Below, piece after piece: positions 14,301 to 23,165 of a DNA stretch of 64,000 nucleotides (its first letter is position 1; each line of letters begins with the position of its first letter). Position numbers and translations under genes: made by a program. A model generated the notes under the pieces. The model ran no database searches and was not told the DNA's origin. It saw nothing but the letters and a program-made list of their open reading frames with translations. Source of the DNA: Chrysopilus asiliformis (lineage: Eukaryota; Arthropoda; Insecta; Diptera; Rhagionidae); NCBI GenBank assembly GCA_964034945.1, contig OZ035961.1, positions 43,738,184 through 43,802,183 on the forward strand, in the 5' to 3' direction.

Positions 14301-17300
14301 TTCATCACTATACCCATACGACAATAAGATAACTCTCGAACGACTTGAGCTAGAGAGTTGAAATTTTGTACAGATAAGTTTCCAGTAGAAATCAAGACTA
14401 AATTTTTGAACACGAAAAATCGGATCATTCTTTAAAGCCCCCTCTACCCTATACAAACATTTTCAAAAAGCAAAAACACACATTATCAAAAAGCAAAAAT
14501 CGAAAAATTTCAATCATTCAAGGAACTTGAAAGTCTTAGAGCATAAACAAATTATAAGAAGACTGTTTTTTTCTAACAACTCGAAACTTGACCGAAATTG
14601 AATTTCAGCACTGTAAAATAATCCCCCAAAGCAGCAGATATGCATGCAGTCGGCATAAGAATTTAACGAGAATAAAACTTAGTTTTAACAAAGGGCGAAC
14701 GTAAGCAGCGACATGTATAGGCGATCACCACAGCTGCTCGTGTGTACTGCCGAATAGTCGGCAGCTCTTACGTCACGATGGGGGATTATTTTGAATTTCG
14801 GTTTTGCACTAATTTGAGTTGTTAGAAAAAAATGATCTTTATAATACATAATTTTTGCTTAGAACCACTAAACTCTTTCGGCTTTTGGTAGAGCTCGAGT
14901 CGGCCAACCGCATCACATTCCCGTCAATATTCGCCGAGTTCCTCAGTCGTCACTGAATGATGCTTCTACTTTAGTTTTTTATTTTGTTCCACAAAATTAA
15001 TAATATTCGGCAACACAAAAGTTTGACAAATTTGAATTAACCAAGGTTAACACGTTGGCTACCAGCCAAAAAAACGCTTACTCCGCTAGTATACACTGGG
15101 AAAAAACGCAAAAATCATTTCTGTACTTTGTGAGTCACCGGTGACTCAAACTCTTATTTCACTTTTGCACACTGTGAGGCACCGGTGAACATCGAAACTA
15201 TAGGAATGTATAGTAGGCTCAATTTAACGACTGCACTCAACCATGGAACTTGAGAAACTGACGGTAATGACAATAGTGTGTGTACACCGGTGACTCACAT
15301 GGTAGCCAACGTGTTCACAGAACTGAACTCATTAAGGTCAGGGGGTCAAGAACGAAACCAATTGGCATATTCGTCTGAGTCAAGTCGTACGCAGCCAAAT
15401 TTAGGCGAATCATAACAGAACGCGTTCATTCGGCAAGAGTGTAGTGCTGACAATGTCTTTTTCGGTTTTTTTTAAATGCATGTAAATCCTTGTTATCCTT
15501 TTATCTTAATACCTTTATCACATGAATGCCATCTTCTTTATAATTGGATAGATCTATGAAGTCCATTATAATTTCGGAGATCATACGTATTTTTTACAGT
15601 GTTTCCCAACCTTTTTTACTGATGTACCCTCTAAAATGTTAGCATTTTCCCGCGCGACCCGTAACTCCATTAGTATTGTAAAAAAAATTAATCGGTTTCA
15701 ACAGATCATTTTCAAAATACCACAATTATAAAAAAATCTCCGGATCGACACTTGATGTTTCCTATAAAATTTTTCAACTCCCCATCGCTGATATTCGTTT
15801 ATCTCTCATCTTAATATATAAACATAACAAAAGCTATAATTGCCAATCTGGCAATTATTGAAAACCCGTATGGTGATTTAAGTGAACAGCGAACAGTTGT
15901 ATCAAAATTCCACTTTGAAGTCAAATTTTTGCAATAAGATTTTTTAAAATTTATTCCAATCGGATTTTCATGTATGGGAGTTTTATGTAGAAGTATATCC
16001 TAAATAACTTTTGTTCTTGGACTTTTTTGATAAAATTCACCGTTTTTGAGATATTTAGAAAAAAGGTTTTCGTTCGTATGGGGGGTACCCCCCCCCCCCC
16101 CCCTAATAGTCCATTTTTGCCCATTAACGAACTTAGCCTCACATTTTACGAAAAACGGATCTGTGCAAAATTTCAAGTCTCTAGCTCAATCCGTGCGCCC
16201 GCAATCCGCGCCATAGACAGACGGACGGACAGACGGACGGACGGACGGACAGACGGACGGACATGCTAAATTCAACTTTTTTTATCATTCTAAACACAAT
16301 GGTGTAATTCATTTTTTTGTGTGATGACGGGATCTTGTCGTTACAAACGGTAAGGCAAATCTAATATACCATTTGGTTTCACCATACGGGTATAAAAATG
16401 GATGTTTGTTGGTCTGTCTGTTTGAGATTACAAAACTCAAAAACTACTGGACCGATTTTACCGCGGTTTTTTGCTGCCGCAATAATCTGCGTTGCCAGGA
16501 GCAGGATTTTCAAAATTCGAAACAGAAGGTCCTGTAAGGATAACGCAAATATTTTTTCGCTGATCACGAATCCGGTGTTAGATTTTCAAAATTCGAAACG
16601 GAAAGTAAGGATAACTTTTTTCCCCAAAAGTTTTTAAGTTATTTATGGTTTTTTCTAATATTTATACAAAAAACTTTAAGTTGGCAACGAAGGGTCTGCT
16701 AGTAGAATCTAATTCTTATTTCTTGCTTGTACCTCGTCCGGAAAATTATTGAACGATGTATTGGGTCTTTCAATAAGGATATAACAATTTTGTATTTAAA
16801 TAAAACACAGAATAATTGAGATATAGGGCTGAAATTTACTCCAGGTGTAGTGGACATGTTACATTTAAGTACGAAATTCGATGTCATTCATATGGCCACC
16901 GCGAGCACGTTTGCTGATTGATTCTTTGGAGCCAATTTTCCACCACTCTTCCACACATATCGGCCGGAACGTTGGTAATTTCACGTTCGATATTGTTCCT
17001 GAGCTCCTCTAACGTTGTTGGCTTGTTGGCATAAACCAACGACTTAACGTAACCCCATAAAAAGAAATCCAACAGCGTTAAATCGCATGAGCGAGGTGGC
17101 CATTCGACCGGACCATCATTTTATTCATCATTTCATTTTCATTATCATTTCAGTCGGTAGTAAGTTTTAATAATTTCCAAACGTTCCTCGTTCGTGAACT
17201 TCACCATGATAAAAATGTAAACCTTGACTGACGTTTTAGCATTGCCAGATCATAAAACAAGTTTTAGGGTGCGTTTTTATTAAAATACAAAATTGTTATG

Positions 17301-19214
17301 TCCTTATTGAAAGACCCTTTATAAGCACTGAAGCAAAATGGTTCTCATCGGAAACGACTATATTTGCCTAGTGAGGCATTTGATTACTTGTTTTTATAAA
17401 ATCGTACCAAACCAAACCAAAGGCAGTGTTGCGGTTATCTAGATACAATTTATCTAGATAATCATCTAGATAAAAAAAATGTTATCTTTATCTTATCTAG
17501 ATAAAGGAAATTCCTATTTATCTAGAGATAATCGTTACCAACAAAAATTAAAAAATTAAATCTGAAAAAATACTGAAACGAAATTGTTTTCTGTTGATAT
17601 TTAGTGACCGTTTGATGATTTTTATTATTATGTTTTTTGCAGGCTTTATGAAAACCTAAAAAGTTTTTTTAAGAACCGTTTTAGACTTGGCAACAGTTTT
17701 TGTTTATGGGCAAGAGAAGCGAAGTGTCACTCCTTCCCTCGCTTCTCTTGCACATAAACAAAATTTTTTGCCAGCAACCATTGCCAAGGGTAAACCGGGC
17801 TATTGAAACTACATTTTAAATTGGAAATAATTTTGTGCAATTTATTTTTTTAGTACGTAATTTTGAATTTTGTGCAATGATAAAATAAATATTTATCTGA
17901 AAATTATCTAGATAATTTGGCTTTTTATCTTATCTTATCTATTATCTTTCAAATTTTCATTATCTATTAACTTATCTAGATAAACATTACGAACATTTAT
18001 CTTTATCTTATCTAGATAAAAAATAATTATATGACCGCAACACTGACCAAAGGCCAGAAAATTTCAAACTTACATAACTTAACATTGTTTTTGAATAAAA
18101 ATTTAAGACATTTGCTGTTTACACCCCATTGCAAGTTTTTCAAAATTTTGCTGCTGCCATTTTGTTTTCAAAGTCTCGCGTACCGCCTGAAACCAACCGA
18201 CGTACCCCTGGTTGGGAAACACTAAAGTTGTATAAACTTAAATTAATTTTCTAAAATTTAGATATCTAAATACAAAAACCCTTTGAAAGAGAGAAGAGAC
18301 TATAAATCATGTTTGAATATTTTACCGTATTCATTATTTATTTACAATTAATGTACGAGTATGTTGAACTCGCATCAATGATGATAAATTAAATGCCTCT
18401 TTAACATTTTAAATAAAACAAAATTTCCTCATGAAATTTATGTCCGATACAATAAAATTTTACCCAACAAAGCCCACAAAATCACATTTTAAAAGTATTC
18501 GAAACCCAAAAAATCTAATATTCAAATTATGTGGTTTGATATGGGCATAAAAAAATTCATTTAAGCAAACCTCCCGAAAAATATAGAATACCTAACAAAT
18601 TGGACATACTTTTTCATTTGCAATTGGGTTAAGCAAAATAAATAAACCACGAGAATACATTACCCACCCGACATAATAATACATTGATCCTCGCTTTGGT
18701 CCTTGAGCGATTGATAGGCTAAATTAGCTAGTCCATATCTAAAAAAAAAAAACAAAAAAAGGTAAATATATTTTAGTATGGCGCATCGTGTTTTTTTTTC
18801 GCTGCCATTCAATGAATCTTACATATGGGGCGGTAACTGAAAAATTCCTTTACTTCCATACGCTTTAACATGATCCTGCGAATAAAGCGATAGCGTCTTA
18901 AAAGGATTAATGGCTACAACAGATGTTCCTATGTATGTCTGAGCCAACACAAATGAAAAGAGAAGAAAAAAAAACGAAATCGAATAAGAACGAACATGAA
19001 CGGGAAAGATAAGACAAAAAATTTTTTAATGTTTTTTTTATATACATATAAAATCAATAAAAAAAAATTCTACAGTGATAAAATGAATTAAATATTTATT
19101 TATACATACGTATATGTGATCCCGTTTATATCTTTGATGTAAGTTACTTATAAAGTTATCTTCGGTTAAATGCTCCAACAAAACTGAATCCCAAACACCA
19201 ATTTCCTGTTCCAT
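1823..19214 (-). CDS. Myo95E: Unconventional myosin heavy chain, Myosin 95E-like; 19 exons, 3' end outside window
   Basis: Actin-activated ATPase motor. Exons read leftward and join in phase: 19214-19110, 18938-18823, 18738-18668, 14118-13844, 13785-12925, 12866-12803, 9554-9538, 9472-9388, 9322-9228, 9161-9014, 8956-8861, 6291-6068, 6004-5751, 5706-5546, 5480-5074, 5013-4864, 4742-4683 (optional), 2350-2019, 1958-1823. About 1,220 residues are covered. They include the P-loop GESGSGKTE, switch I NNSSRFGK, switch II DFYGFE, a short converter ending SPRTVYELEEFR, IQ motifs and the start of a class I-type tail. No stop is reached, so the rest of the tail lies left of base 1. The Myo95E name rests on overall class I form plus the twin and mRpS24 neighbours. 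Myosin identity is certain; the exact orthologue is likely. Confidence 0.9.
3840..4520. repeat. Inverted-repeat (foldback) element in a myosin intron, family D
   Basis: An arm at 3953-3990 (TGTTTAGATTAGCCGATCC..) is repeated in inverse at 4409-4446. The outer parts, with GCCGCAGTAAA and GATTTGGTTAACTTTGA, recur at about 27130-27240, 50895-50995 and 53100-53270. It is probably a non-autonomous DNA transposon. No transposase is visible. Confidence 0.55.
4683..4742 (-). CDS. Myo95E: Possible 60-nt cassette exon in the myosin neck
   Basis: An open 60-nt stretch reads ECRFGIPFTGRRHLWSLYKI. It is preceded by a pyrimidine-rich acceptor GTGTTTAG and followed by an ideal donor GTAAGT, with phase 0 at both ends. 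Exons 16 and 18 also join in phase without it, so it may be alternative or false. I do not recognise the 20 residues. If used, it would separate the two halves of IQ motif 2. Confidence 0.45.
4864..5013 (-). CDS. Myo95E: Myosin exon 16: neck, IQ motif 1 and start of IQ 2
   Basis: Fifty codons between acceptor ATCATAG and donor GTGAGT read VYELEEFRKSRLDDLAV, then LIQKTFRMYIKRKKF, a clear IQ light-chain-binding motif, and QIVIASAWRTWR, the first half of a second motif. The second half is supplied directly by exon 18 if the optional exon at 4742-4683 is skipped. Confidence 0.92.
5074..5480 (-). CDS. Myo95E: Myosin exon 15: SH helices and converter
   Basis: The exon reads KKPTSLSSNLRTQLQTLL, HYVFCIKPNECQQARTFE, QHQVRYMSLMPLVNLCRTG, then FFHRYKLLN and FTIGTKNVFIRSPRT. 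CIKPNE and the VRY..L..L..LCR.G pattern mark the end of the lower 50K domain and the SH1/SH2 region. FIRSPRTV is characteristic of class I motors at the motor-neck boundary. The exon leaves at donor GTAAGA in phase 0. Confidence 0.93.
5546..6004 (-). CDS. Myo95E: Myosin exons 13-14: relay region and lower 50K domain
   Basis: Exon 13 (6004-5751) reads NLLQSVLKSEQDLYMREGL then EWTRVDFFDNETICELID and GILSLLNEP, the relay helix and loop of the motor. Exon 14 (5706-5546) reads FFCHSKRIRHFAGVVNYSVN then GFLEKNSDILP, the conserved HxAG.V.Y...GFLEKN segment. It ends SLFPEG at donor GTAAAT. The intron between them is only 44 bp. Confidence 0.92.
6068..6291 (-). CDS. Myo95E: Myosin exon 12: HO-helix and switch II
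   Basis: The exon encodes GSELDARQASTIRNTLCRTL, YGRLFTWLVNRINESL and then LAILDFYGFEILENNSFEQ and INYCNEKLHQ. DFYGFE is the switch II motif (usually DIxGFE; here the second position is Phe and the third Tyr). The acceptor is CTCCCAG and the donor GTATGA. The preceding intron (6292-8860) carries a pogo/Tigger relic. Confidence 0.93.
6484..6810. repeat. AT-rich intronic segment with an array of CTCATGAG palindromes
   Basis: Between about 6655 and 6805 the palindrome CTCATGAG occurs four times, extended to GCTCATGAGC twice, plus one variant ACTCACGAGT. No terminal repeats were found. It resembles the subterminal arrays of the hAT-like elements elsewhere in this window. Confidence 0.45.
6929..8601 (+). 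mobile_element. pogo/Tigger-like transposon relic, with nested hAT
   Basis: Terminal inverted repeats CAGTGGACGTCCAGT lie at 6929 and 8601, with TA on both sides as expected for the Tc1/mariner/pogo superfamily. Inside, the plus strand at 7376-7470 reads MPPNVTPLIQPMDQNAIR, the signature PPN.T..IQPMDQ of the pogo/Tigger DDE domain. The remaining transposase is deleted. A 543-bp hAT sits at 7497-8039. Confidence 0.85.
7497..8039 (-). mobile_element. Short hAT element nested in the pogo relic
   Basis: Flanked by a perfect 8-bp target duplication AGCATGAA (7489-7496 and 8040-8047). The ends are inverted: TAACGATGGTATCT against TTATGATGGTATCT. The minus strand (7852-7631) encodes SDKTRLEVKTLAAILIVKC, the C-terminal hAT dimerisation motif, then an acidic tail. 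The right end contains three copies of the unit ACAGTATAATACTGCGAAAA. Confidence 0.85.
8861..9472 (-). CDS. Myo95E: Myosin exons 8-11: upper 50K domain
   Basis: Exon 8 (9472-9388) reads TRVTNINAGERNFHIFYQLL, the very conserved GERNFHIFYQLL stretch. Exon 9 (9322-9228) reads KSLKLFRNIDKYELLKNT. Exon 10 (9161-9014) reads LETLGLSSDEIISIFRVLA and then VLKLGNFIFVPI, the family's helix before the Gly-Asn-Phe turn. Exon 11 (8956-8861) reads ELQETAQLLNLDAQILLHC and ends before donor GTAAGT. All four keep phase across short introns (65-91 bp). Confidence 0.93.
9538..9554 (-). CDS. Myo95E: Candidate 17-nt myosin microexon with non-GT donor
   Basis: After acceptor TCTGACAG the bases complete the split codon of exon 6 as Tyr and read YLEKQN, matching the family's YLLEK element that precedes the RV of the next exon. 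Seventeen nucleotides is the length class needed to enter in phase 1 and leave in phase 0. The base string after it is ATGAGT, which is the canonical donor GTGAGT with its first G changed to A. It may be an AT-AG intron, a sequence error or a damaged site. Confidence 0.5.
10470..10945. repeat. Unassigned GC-richer insertion in the mariner relic
   Basis: This stretch has clearly higher GC than its surroundings, and no mariner coding sequence can be followed through it. It contains CAGTCGGTGCTTAGCCGAC, a local hairpin. It might be a solo LTR or other insertion; I could not define ends or a target duplication. Confidence 0.3.
11227..11696. mobile_element. 470-bp MITE nested in mariner
   Basis: Inverted ends TGGTAAGTACGAGTATTG / CAATACCCGTACTTACCA with TA duplications outside. 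There is no coding capacity. A 20-codon-scale minus frame across its centre is not protein-like. Confidence 0.75.
12803..12866 (-). CDS. Myo95E: Myosin exon 6: switch I strand
   Basis: Between acceptor TTTCAG and donor GTAAGTAAG this 64-nt exon encodes GKFFDMEIDFKGDPIGIHIT, completing the switch I motif SSRFGKF with exon 5. It ends one base into a codon, so the next exon must supply two bases; the family expects a YLLEK-like sequence there. The following intron (12802-9555) holds a mariner relic. Confidence 0.88.
12925..14118 (-). CDS. Myo95E: Myosin exons 4-5: P-loop, very large loop 1 insertion, switch I
   Basis: Exon 4 (14118-13844) begins with the P-loop GESGSGKTE and the following helix SSRKVISFLTQIQ, then turns into low-complexity Ser/Arg/Pro sequence. 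Exon 5 (13785-12925, 287 codons, phase 0 at both ends) is almost all Ser, Thr, Asn, Cys and Gln, and returns to myosin sequence only at YVFLEAMGNAMTTKNNNSS followed by RF. Most myosins have a few tens of residues between these landmarks; here there are more than 300. The insertion is therefore at loop 1, the surface loop by the nucleotide pocket that tunes ADP release in other myosins. No globular domain is recognisable in it. The sequence is open throughout, and both flanks are conserved motor sequence in frame. Confidence 0.88.
14566..14834. mobile_element. MITE with inverted arms
   Basis: TTCTAACAACTCGAAAC.. with AAAATAATCCCCCA (14571-14628) is repeated in inverse at 14778-14829. The centre is GC-richer, with GCCGAATAGTCGGC. 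There is no coding content. Confidence 0.6.
15051..15313. mobile_element. MITE with CACGTTGGCTACCA termini
   Basis: Perfect 14-bp inverted ends CACGTTGGCTACCA / TGGTAGCCAACGTG. The flanks are TTAA on the left and TTCA on the right, so the target may have been TTAA. The interior repeats CACCGGTGA three times (GTCACCGGTGACTCA and relatives). Confidence 0.7.
15821..16398 (+). repeat. Dispersed repeat family A, copy 2 (near full length)
   Basis: Runs from AACATAACAAAAGCTATAAT to CACCATACGGGTATAAAAA. It has a 16-C run (16088-16103) and a GGACGGACAGAC tract. CCCGTATGGTGA near its left end and TCACCATACGGG at its right end form a subterminal inverted repeat. Confidence 0.88.
16399..16690 (+). repeat. 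Repeat family E fragment
   Basis: Contains AAAACTACTGGACCGATTTT and GTAAGGATAACGCAAATAT, the latter shared with 21890-21910. No protein can be supported. Confidence 0.45.
16761..17319 (-). mobile_element. Internally deleted mariner-like transposon
   Basis: Termini GGGTCTTTCAATAAGGAT.. are inverted at the two ends, with TA outside. The minus strand (17072-16884) reads MDFFLWGYVKSLVYANKP and then LEELRNNIEREITNVPADM, the C-terminal D-FLWG motif and tail of a Tc1/mariner-type transposase. The N-terminal two thirds are missing. Confidence 0.85.
17424..18045. mobile_element. hAT-like MITE built from TATCTAGATAA arrays
   Basis: Inverted ends CAGTGTTGCGGT with a perfect 8-bp duplication ACCAAAGG (17416-17423 and 18046-18053). 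Both ends carry dense arrays of TATCTAGATAA and TTATCTTATC variants. The centre has a short hairpin around GAGAAGCGAAGTG. There is no reading frame of note. Confidence 0.88.
18224..18667. other. Myosin intron, AT-rich, no feature seen
   Basis: Remainder of the 4.5-kb intron between exons 3 and 4. Only poly-A/T-rich sequence. Confidence 0.4.
18668..19214 (-). CDS. Myo95E: Myosin exons 1-3: N-terminus to the P-loop
   Basis: Exon 1 (19214-19110, 35 codons) starts MEQEIGVWDSVLLEHL, typical of the short N-terminus of class I myosins, which lack an SH3-like extension. It ends at donor GTATGT. Exon 2 (18938-18823) gives TYIGTSVVAINPFKTL, the conserved motor strand before the purine-binding loop, and YSQDHVKAYGSKG. 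Exon 3 (18738-18668) gives YGLANLAYQSLKDQSEDQ and ends CIIMSG at donor GTGGGT, one base into the codon for the P-loop Gly that exon 4 completes. The start is the first in-frame ATG and agrees with family length. Confidence 0.92.
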
Positions 19215-20335
19215 ATTTTATATCCGTGTTACGTTTTCGATTTTTATACTTAATCGAAGTTACATCAATAATAGATCTGTACGGCAATAACATTCCTGGA
19301 AAACGAAATAAAAATAAATAAATAAATTATACAAATAAATATATAATTTATCCTTTGTAAAGCAGAAGGCGAAAAAAAACTTGTGACTATATCCACACAC
19401 ACACACACACACATGATAAAAAGAAATCAAAAGAAATGAATAGTCCGGCCGGTGCTGGTTCAAGTAGTAGTTCTTGTTAGAAATTTAAAGGATAAAAAGG
19501 GTTTTCTCCGTGTTCTTTTTTTCCCTACCACACTTTTACGATATAACGAAGGGCTTTTGGCTTTCGGTAAGAGTTAGACAACTTTTGAAAAGTTTTTTTT
19601 TTCATTTTTATTTTCTGTAAAACCTTTTTCTCCTTCATTCAGACATCATCATATAATCATCATCGTCATCATCTTGACCCCGATTTCCTGCTATATTTTT
19701 TTAATACTTATTCCAACATTTATTAAAGTTGAGAGAAACCATTTAGTTGTTAATATAAAAATAAATAACAAATCGATATAAAAAAGACTAGACAAGTGGT
19801 GAACACATAATTTATTTTATATCTCTGCACTAACAGAAAACATTTTCTTTGATATTTTATTCGAGGAAAAATTTATCAAAATATGCCCTTTGTGAGTAAC
19901 TTGGACGTCTACTTACTAAATCAAATAAAAAAGTTTTTTATTTATCGAAACAAAAAGAATTTCTCATAGAAACGATGTCTAGGGACGTCGAATTAATAAG
20001 AGGATAGAAAAAAAATTAATGCTAGTATCGACATTGTAATAAATTGTATTTCATTTTTTTTTCTACGTTCTTAGACCTTAGTATTCCCTAATGTTCATAT
20101 TTTTAAAGTCACATTTTATAGGAAATAACAATCAACTTTAAAAATTCTCAAGTAACGAAATAAGGGTGCAAAATTTGCAATGGGAACTTCAGACCTTGAC
20201 ACTGAAATAAATTTCTAATTTTACAAAAATAAATATCTGATGCGAACAGCACATGACTGTCTTATATAAAATCCACCTTTCTGCACAATTGACACTATAA
20301 ACCGACGAATAAATTAATAGTTTATATAGAAATAT
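19215..20335. other. Myosin 5' flank
   Basis: AT-rich upstream region that should contain the 5' UTR and promoter of the minus-strand myosin gene. I cannot place a transcription start. An (AC)n microsatellite of about 20 bases lies near 19393-19412. Confidence 0.35.
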
Positions 20336-21140
20336 GAGTTTTTATTTTAAAAAATCTGAAATATCTCGATAACGGTAAAAGATATCGATTTACGGTAAAA
20401 GGTAAAAAAAATAGAGCATTTTAATACCTTTAATTTAACTGTTTTTTTTCGAAAAAACCGTTGTTAAGTTGCAAGCACTTCACAAAAATTTTTTTTTATT
20501 TTTTTTTTAAATAACGGTATATTTCGGTTATTTACCGTTATATCTCAATAATGGTAAAAGATATCGATTTACGGTAAAAGGTAAAAAATTAGAGCATTTT
20601 AATACCTTTAATTTAAATGTTTTTTTTTTCGAAAAACCGTTGTTAAGTTGCAAGCACTTTACAAAAATTTATTTTTTATTTATTTTTTAAATAACGGTAT
20701 ATCTCGGTTATTTACCGTTATTTATATGTTACTAGTTATAGTAAAAATTGTTGCACACACTTTTTTTTATATAAGGTCTAGTTTTGCTAGACGAGAAACC
20801 TAACTGTAATTGTGACTAACAAGTTTAAACAAGTAAATTGACCAATAGAGTTCAAAGGATTTTAAAAGGACGGTGGCGCTAAAAAGCCACCATTTTGGTT
20901 ACATTCGGTTAACGGATTTTCGTCAAAAGTTGATAGGATCGTCCCATTCCAGTGCCCAACACGTCCTTGAAAGTTCATGACTAGCTCTAGTAGTTTTTGA
21001 GAAATCTGGAACACAGACTGACAGATAGAAAGACATTTTTGTCCAATCGACTCAGAAGTGCTCGGGGAATGTTTTTAGGCAAAATTAAGAGGTAGAAAAT
21101 TTTCATGAATACAATACTTTATTGTACTACATATTAAAAA
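20336..21140 (+). repeat. Dispersed repeat family C, dimeric copy
   Basis: Two successive units of GATAACGGTAAAAGATATCG followed by TTTTTTCGAAAA-type spacers (20360-20515, 20545-20720). Then comes the conserved 3' part: GGTTAACGGATTTTCG, CCCATTCCAGTGCCC, a short GACTGACAGATAGAAAGAC tract and ATGAATACAATACTTTATT. Other copies are at 24350-24760, 28790-29011 with 30008-31720, and 39115-39360. Confidence 0.75.
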
Positions 21141-21459
21141 AAAGTAAAAATTTACAAAAATCTAAATAAAATTTTATTTTTTCTACGCAGGCCATCTAAT
21201 ACCATTGATTTAAGTATTTTAATACATTTAAAAAAAATCCCTCCTATACAATACAATTTAAGCTCAACCAATGCAATTGTAAGAAAGAAAGAAATATGAC
21301 TAAATTATGTTTAAGATACTTGCGGATTTCAGCCCCCTTAAATGATTGAATGCATGAGTATTACAATCTCAAATACGCACTACTTACAAGGTGTTGTCTG
21401 CCATGCAACTAGGCTTAATAATGTTTATCGATGAAACACAGAAAACATAAAAATTATTT

Positions 21460-21574
21460 GTCTTTATTATTTTCTTTCTATCAAAGTTTATTGCAGTTTT
21501 GTATCGAAAATCTTATGTTTACGATTTTCGATACAAAACGGCAATAACCTTTGATAGAAAGAAAATAATAGAGA
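21460..21574. repeat. Foldback hairpin, about 50-bp arms
   Basis: GTCTTTATTATTTTCTTTC.. to GTATCGAAAATC is followed, after a spacer of about 10 bases, by its near-complete reverse complement. Confidence 0.8.
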
Positions 21575-21819
21575 CAAACAATGTTAATTTCTAATTTACA
21601 TAATTTACTACATTTCAATTTCAGAGAAAAAAATCATATCCTGGAAAATAAGCTGTGTACATAAATCATTTGTTAATAGCAATGTGTGTTTTGACCGATT
21701 GAGACCAAAACTTTAGAGGGAGTTTCTTAGTATCCAATAATAGATTTTAGGCCATTCAAGAAATAATTGCTTGTAATTTTTTCTCGAAAACAGCTCTATA
21801 GATTGTGATGCAATTTGGT

Positions 21820-22160
21820 TACTTATAGTTTTCGGTGACAAAACTTGCGATTACGCTAGGTCCCATCTTTGGGAAAATTCGTTAAGGTCATGTAAGGATA
21901 ACGCTAATATCCTTTCTGCCATTTTTTTCTTGGAAACATTTACATTATGGGTTTTCCGAGGCTGCTGATCACGAATCTGATGTTGGAGTTTCAAAATAAC
22001 AAAAATGTCCTTTCTTTACCTTTTCTCGACAGCAGAGAGGGTTTTAGGATCGGGGATTTCAAACCTCAGAAATGGTACTGTAAGGACATCGTGAATCTAC
22101 TTTTTCCCCAAAAGATCAGCAAGAGGATTTTGAGATCGCAAAGCATGGCTTTGGTATAGT
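21820..22160 (+). repeat. Repeat family E fragment
   Basis: Contains TGTAAGGATAACGCTAATA and TCACGAATCTGATGTT, shared with 16500-16600. It appears to be part of a dispersed repeat. No coding support. Confidence 0.4.
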
Positions 22161-22253
22161 AAAATACGTTGATATTCGGGCTGTAACGAAAGCGAAAGTG
22201 AAATATTTTTTTGCGAATTTTAAAATATTTTTTACAAATAATGAATAATGCCG

Positions 22254-22633
22254 TTTTTATACCCGTATGGTGAAACCAAGGGGTATATTAAATTTGCCTT
22301 ACCGTTTTTAACGCCAAGATCCTGTCATCACACACAAAAATGAATTACACCAGTGTGTTTAGAATGATAAAAAAAAATTGAATTTTGCATGTCCGTCTGT
22401 CCGTCCGTCCGTCTGTGGCGCGGATTGCGGCCGCACGGATTGAGCTAGAGACTTGAAATTTTACGCAGATTCGTTTTTCGTAAAATTCAAGGCTAAGTTC
22501 GTTAATGGGTAAAAATTGACCATTAGGGTGGGTACTCCCCATACGAACGAGGGGGTACCCCCCATACAATGCCATATCACCATACGAGTTTTTAATAATT
22601 GCCAGATTAGCAATTATAGCTGTTGTTATGTTT
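22254..22633 (-). repeat. Dispersed repeat family A, copy 3, internally deleted
   Basis: Starts TTTTTATACCCGTATGGTG and ends near GCTGTTGTTATGTTT. About 200 bp between the GGGGGTACC block and the terminal part is missing relative to copies 2 and 6. Confidence 0.85.
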
Positions 22634-22689
22634 AATATATATAAAATCAAAGCCGAGCATATAATAAAATACGATGATCGAATTACTAT

Positions 22690-23165
22690 TCTTTATTTAT
22701 GTTTATAATTTACATGAGAATCATATAAGGGTATATTAGAGTTAGTATACCGTTTGTAACGTATCGAACCAATCATTGAACACAAAAATGAACTACACCT
22801 GGATGTTAGGGATGACAAAAGATTTTGCTTTCCTCATGTCCGTCCGTATGTCCTTCTGCCTGTCTGTCCGTCTGTGCGCGAACACGAAACCTTTGGAAAG
22901 AATTGAGCTACAGGCTTGAATTTTTGACAGTTGCGTTTCTAGTAAATACCAAGGATAAGTTCTTCAATGGGCAAAATCGGACTATTCTTTCCCCCCTCCC
23001 TCAAAAACAGTTTTTTCCACTTTTTTTCGAAAACGGTTAGTCTTATCGAAAAAATTATAAAGTCAGAATGTGTTTAGATTATGATTTCACATAACCGTCC
23101 CATACATCAAAGTCCAATCGGACCAGTCCTTCCCCCTTCTCCCACACAAATGGATTTTTTAAATA
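22690..23165 (-). repeat. Dispersed repeat family B
   Basis: Shares the plan of family A (a GTCCGTCCG-type tract, a TTGAAATTTT-like motif and a pyrimidine run) but differs in sequence. It matches 48180-48510 in inverse, including CGGTTTGTAACG-like and TGAACTACACC segments. Confidence 0.65.

Larger units (their letters stand above)
15597..18223. mobile_element. Compound hAT-like element hosting several insertions
   Basis: AGTGTTTCCCAACC near 15600 and its inverse GGTTGGGAAACACT near 18210-18223 look like hAT termini. Between them lie a family A repeat (15821-16398), a mariner (16761-17319) and a smaller hAT MITE (17424-18045), leaving little original sequence. I could not confirm an 8-bp target duplication. 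Confidence 0.5.
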
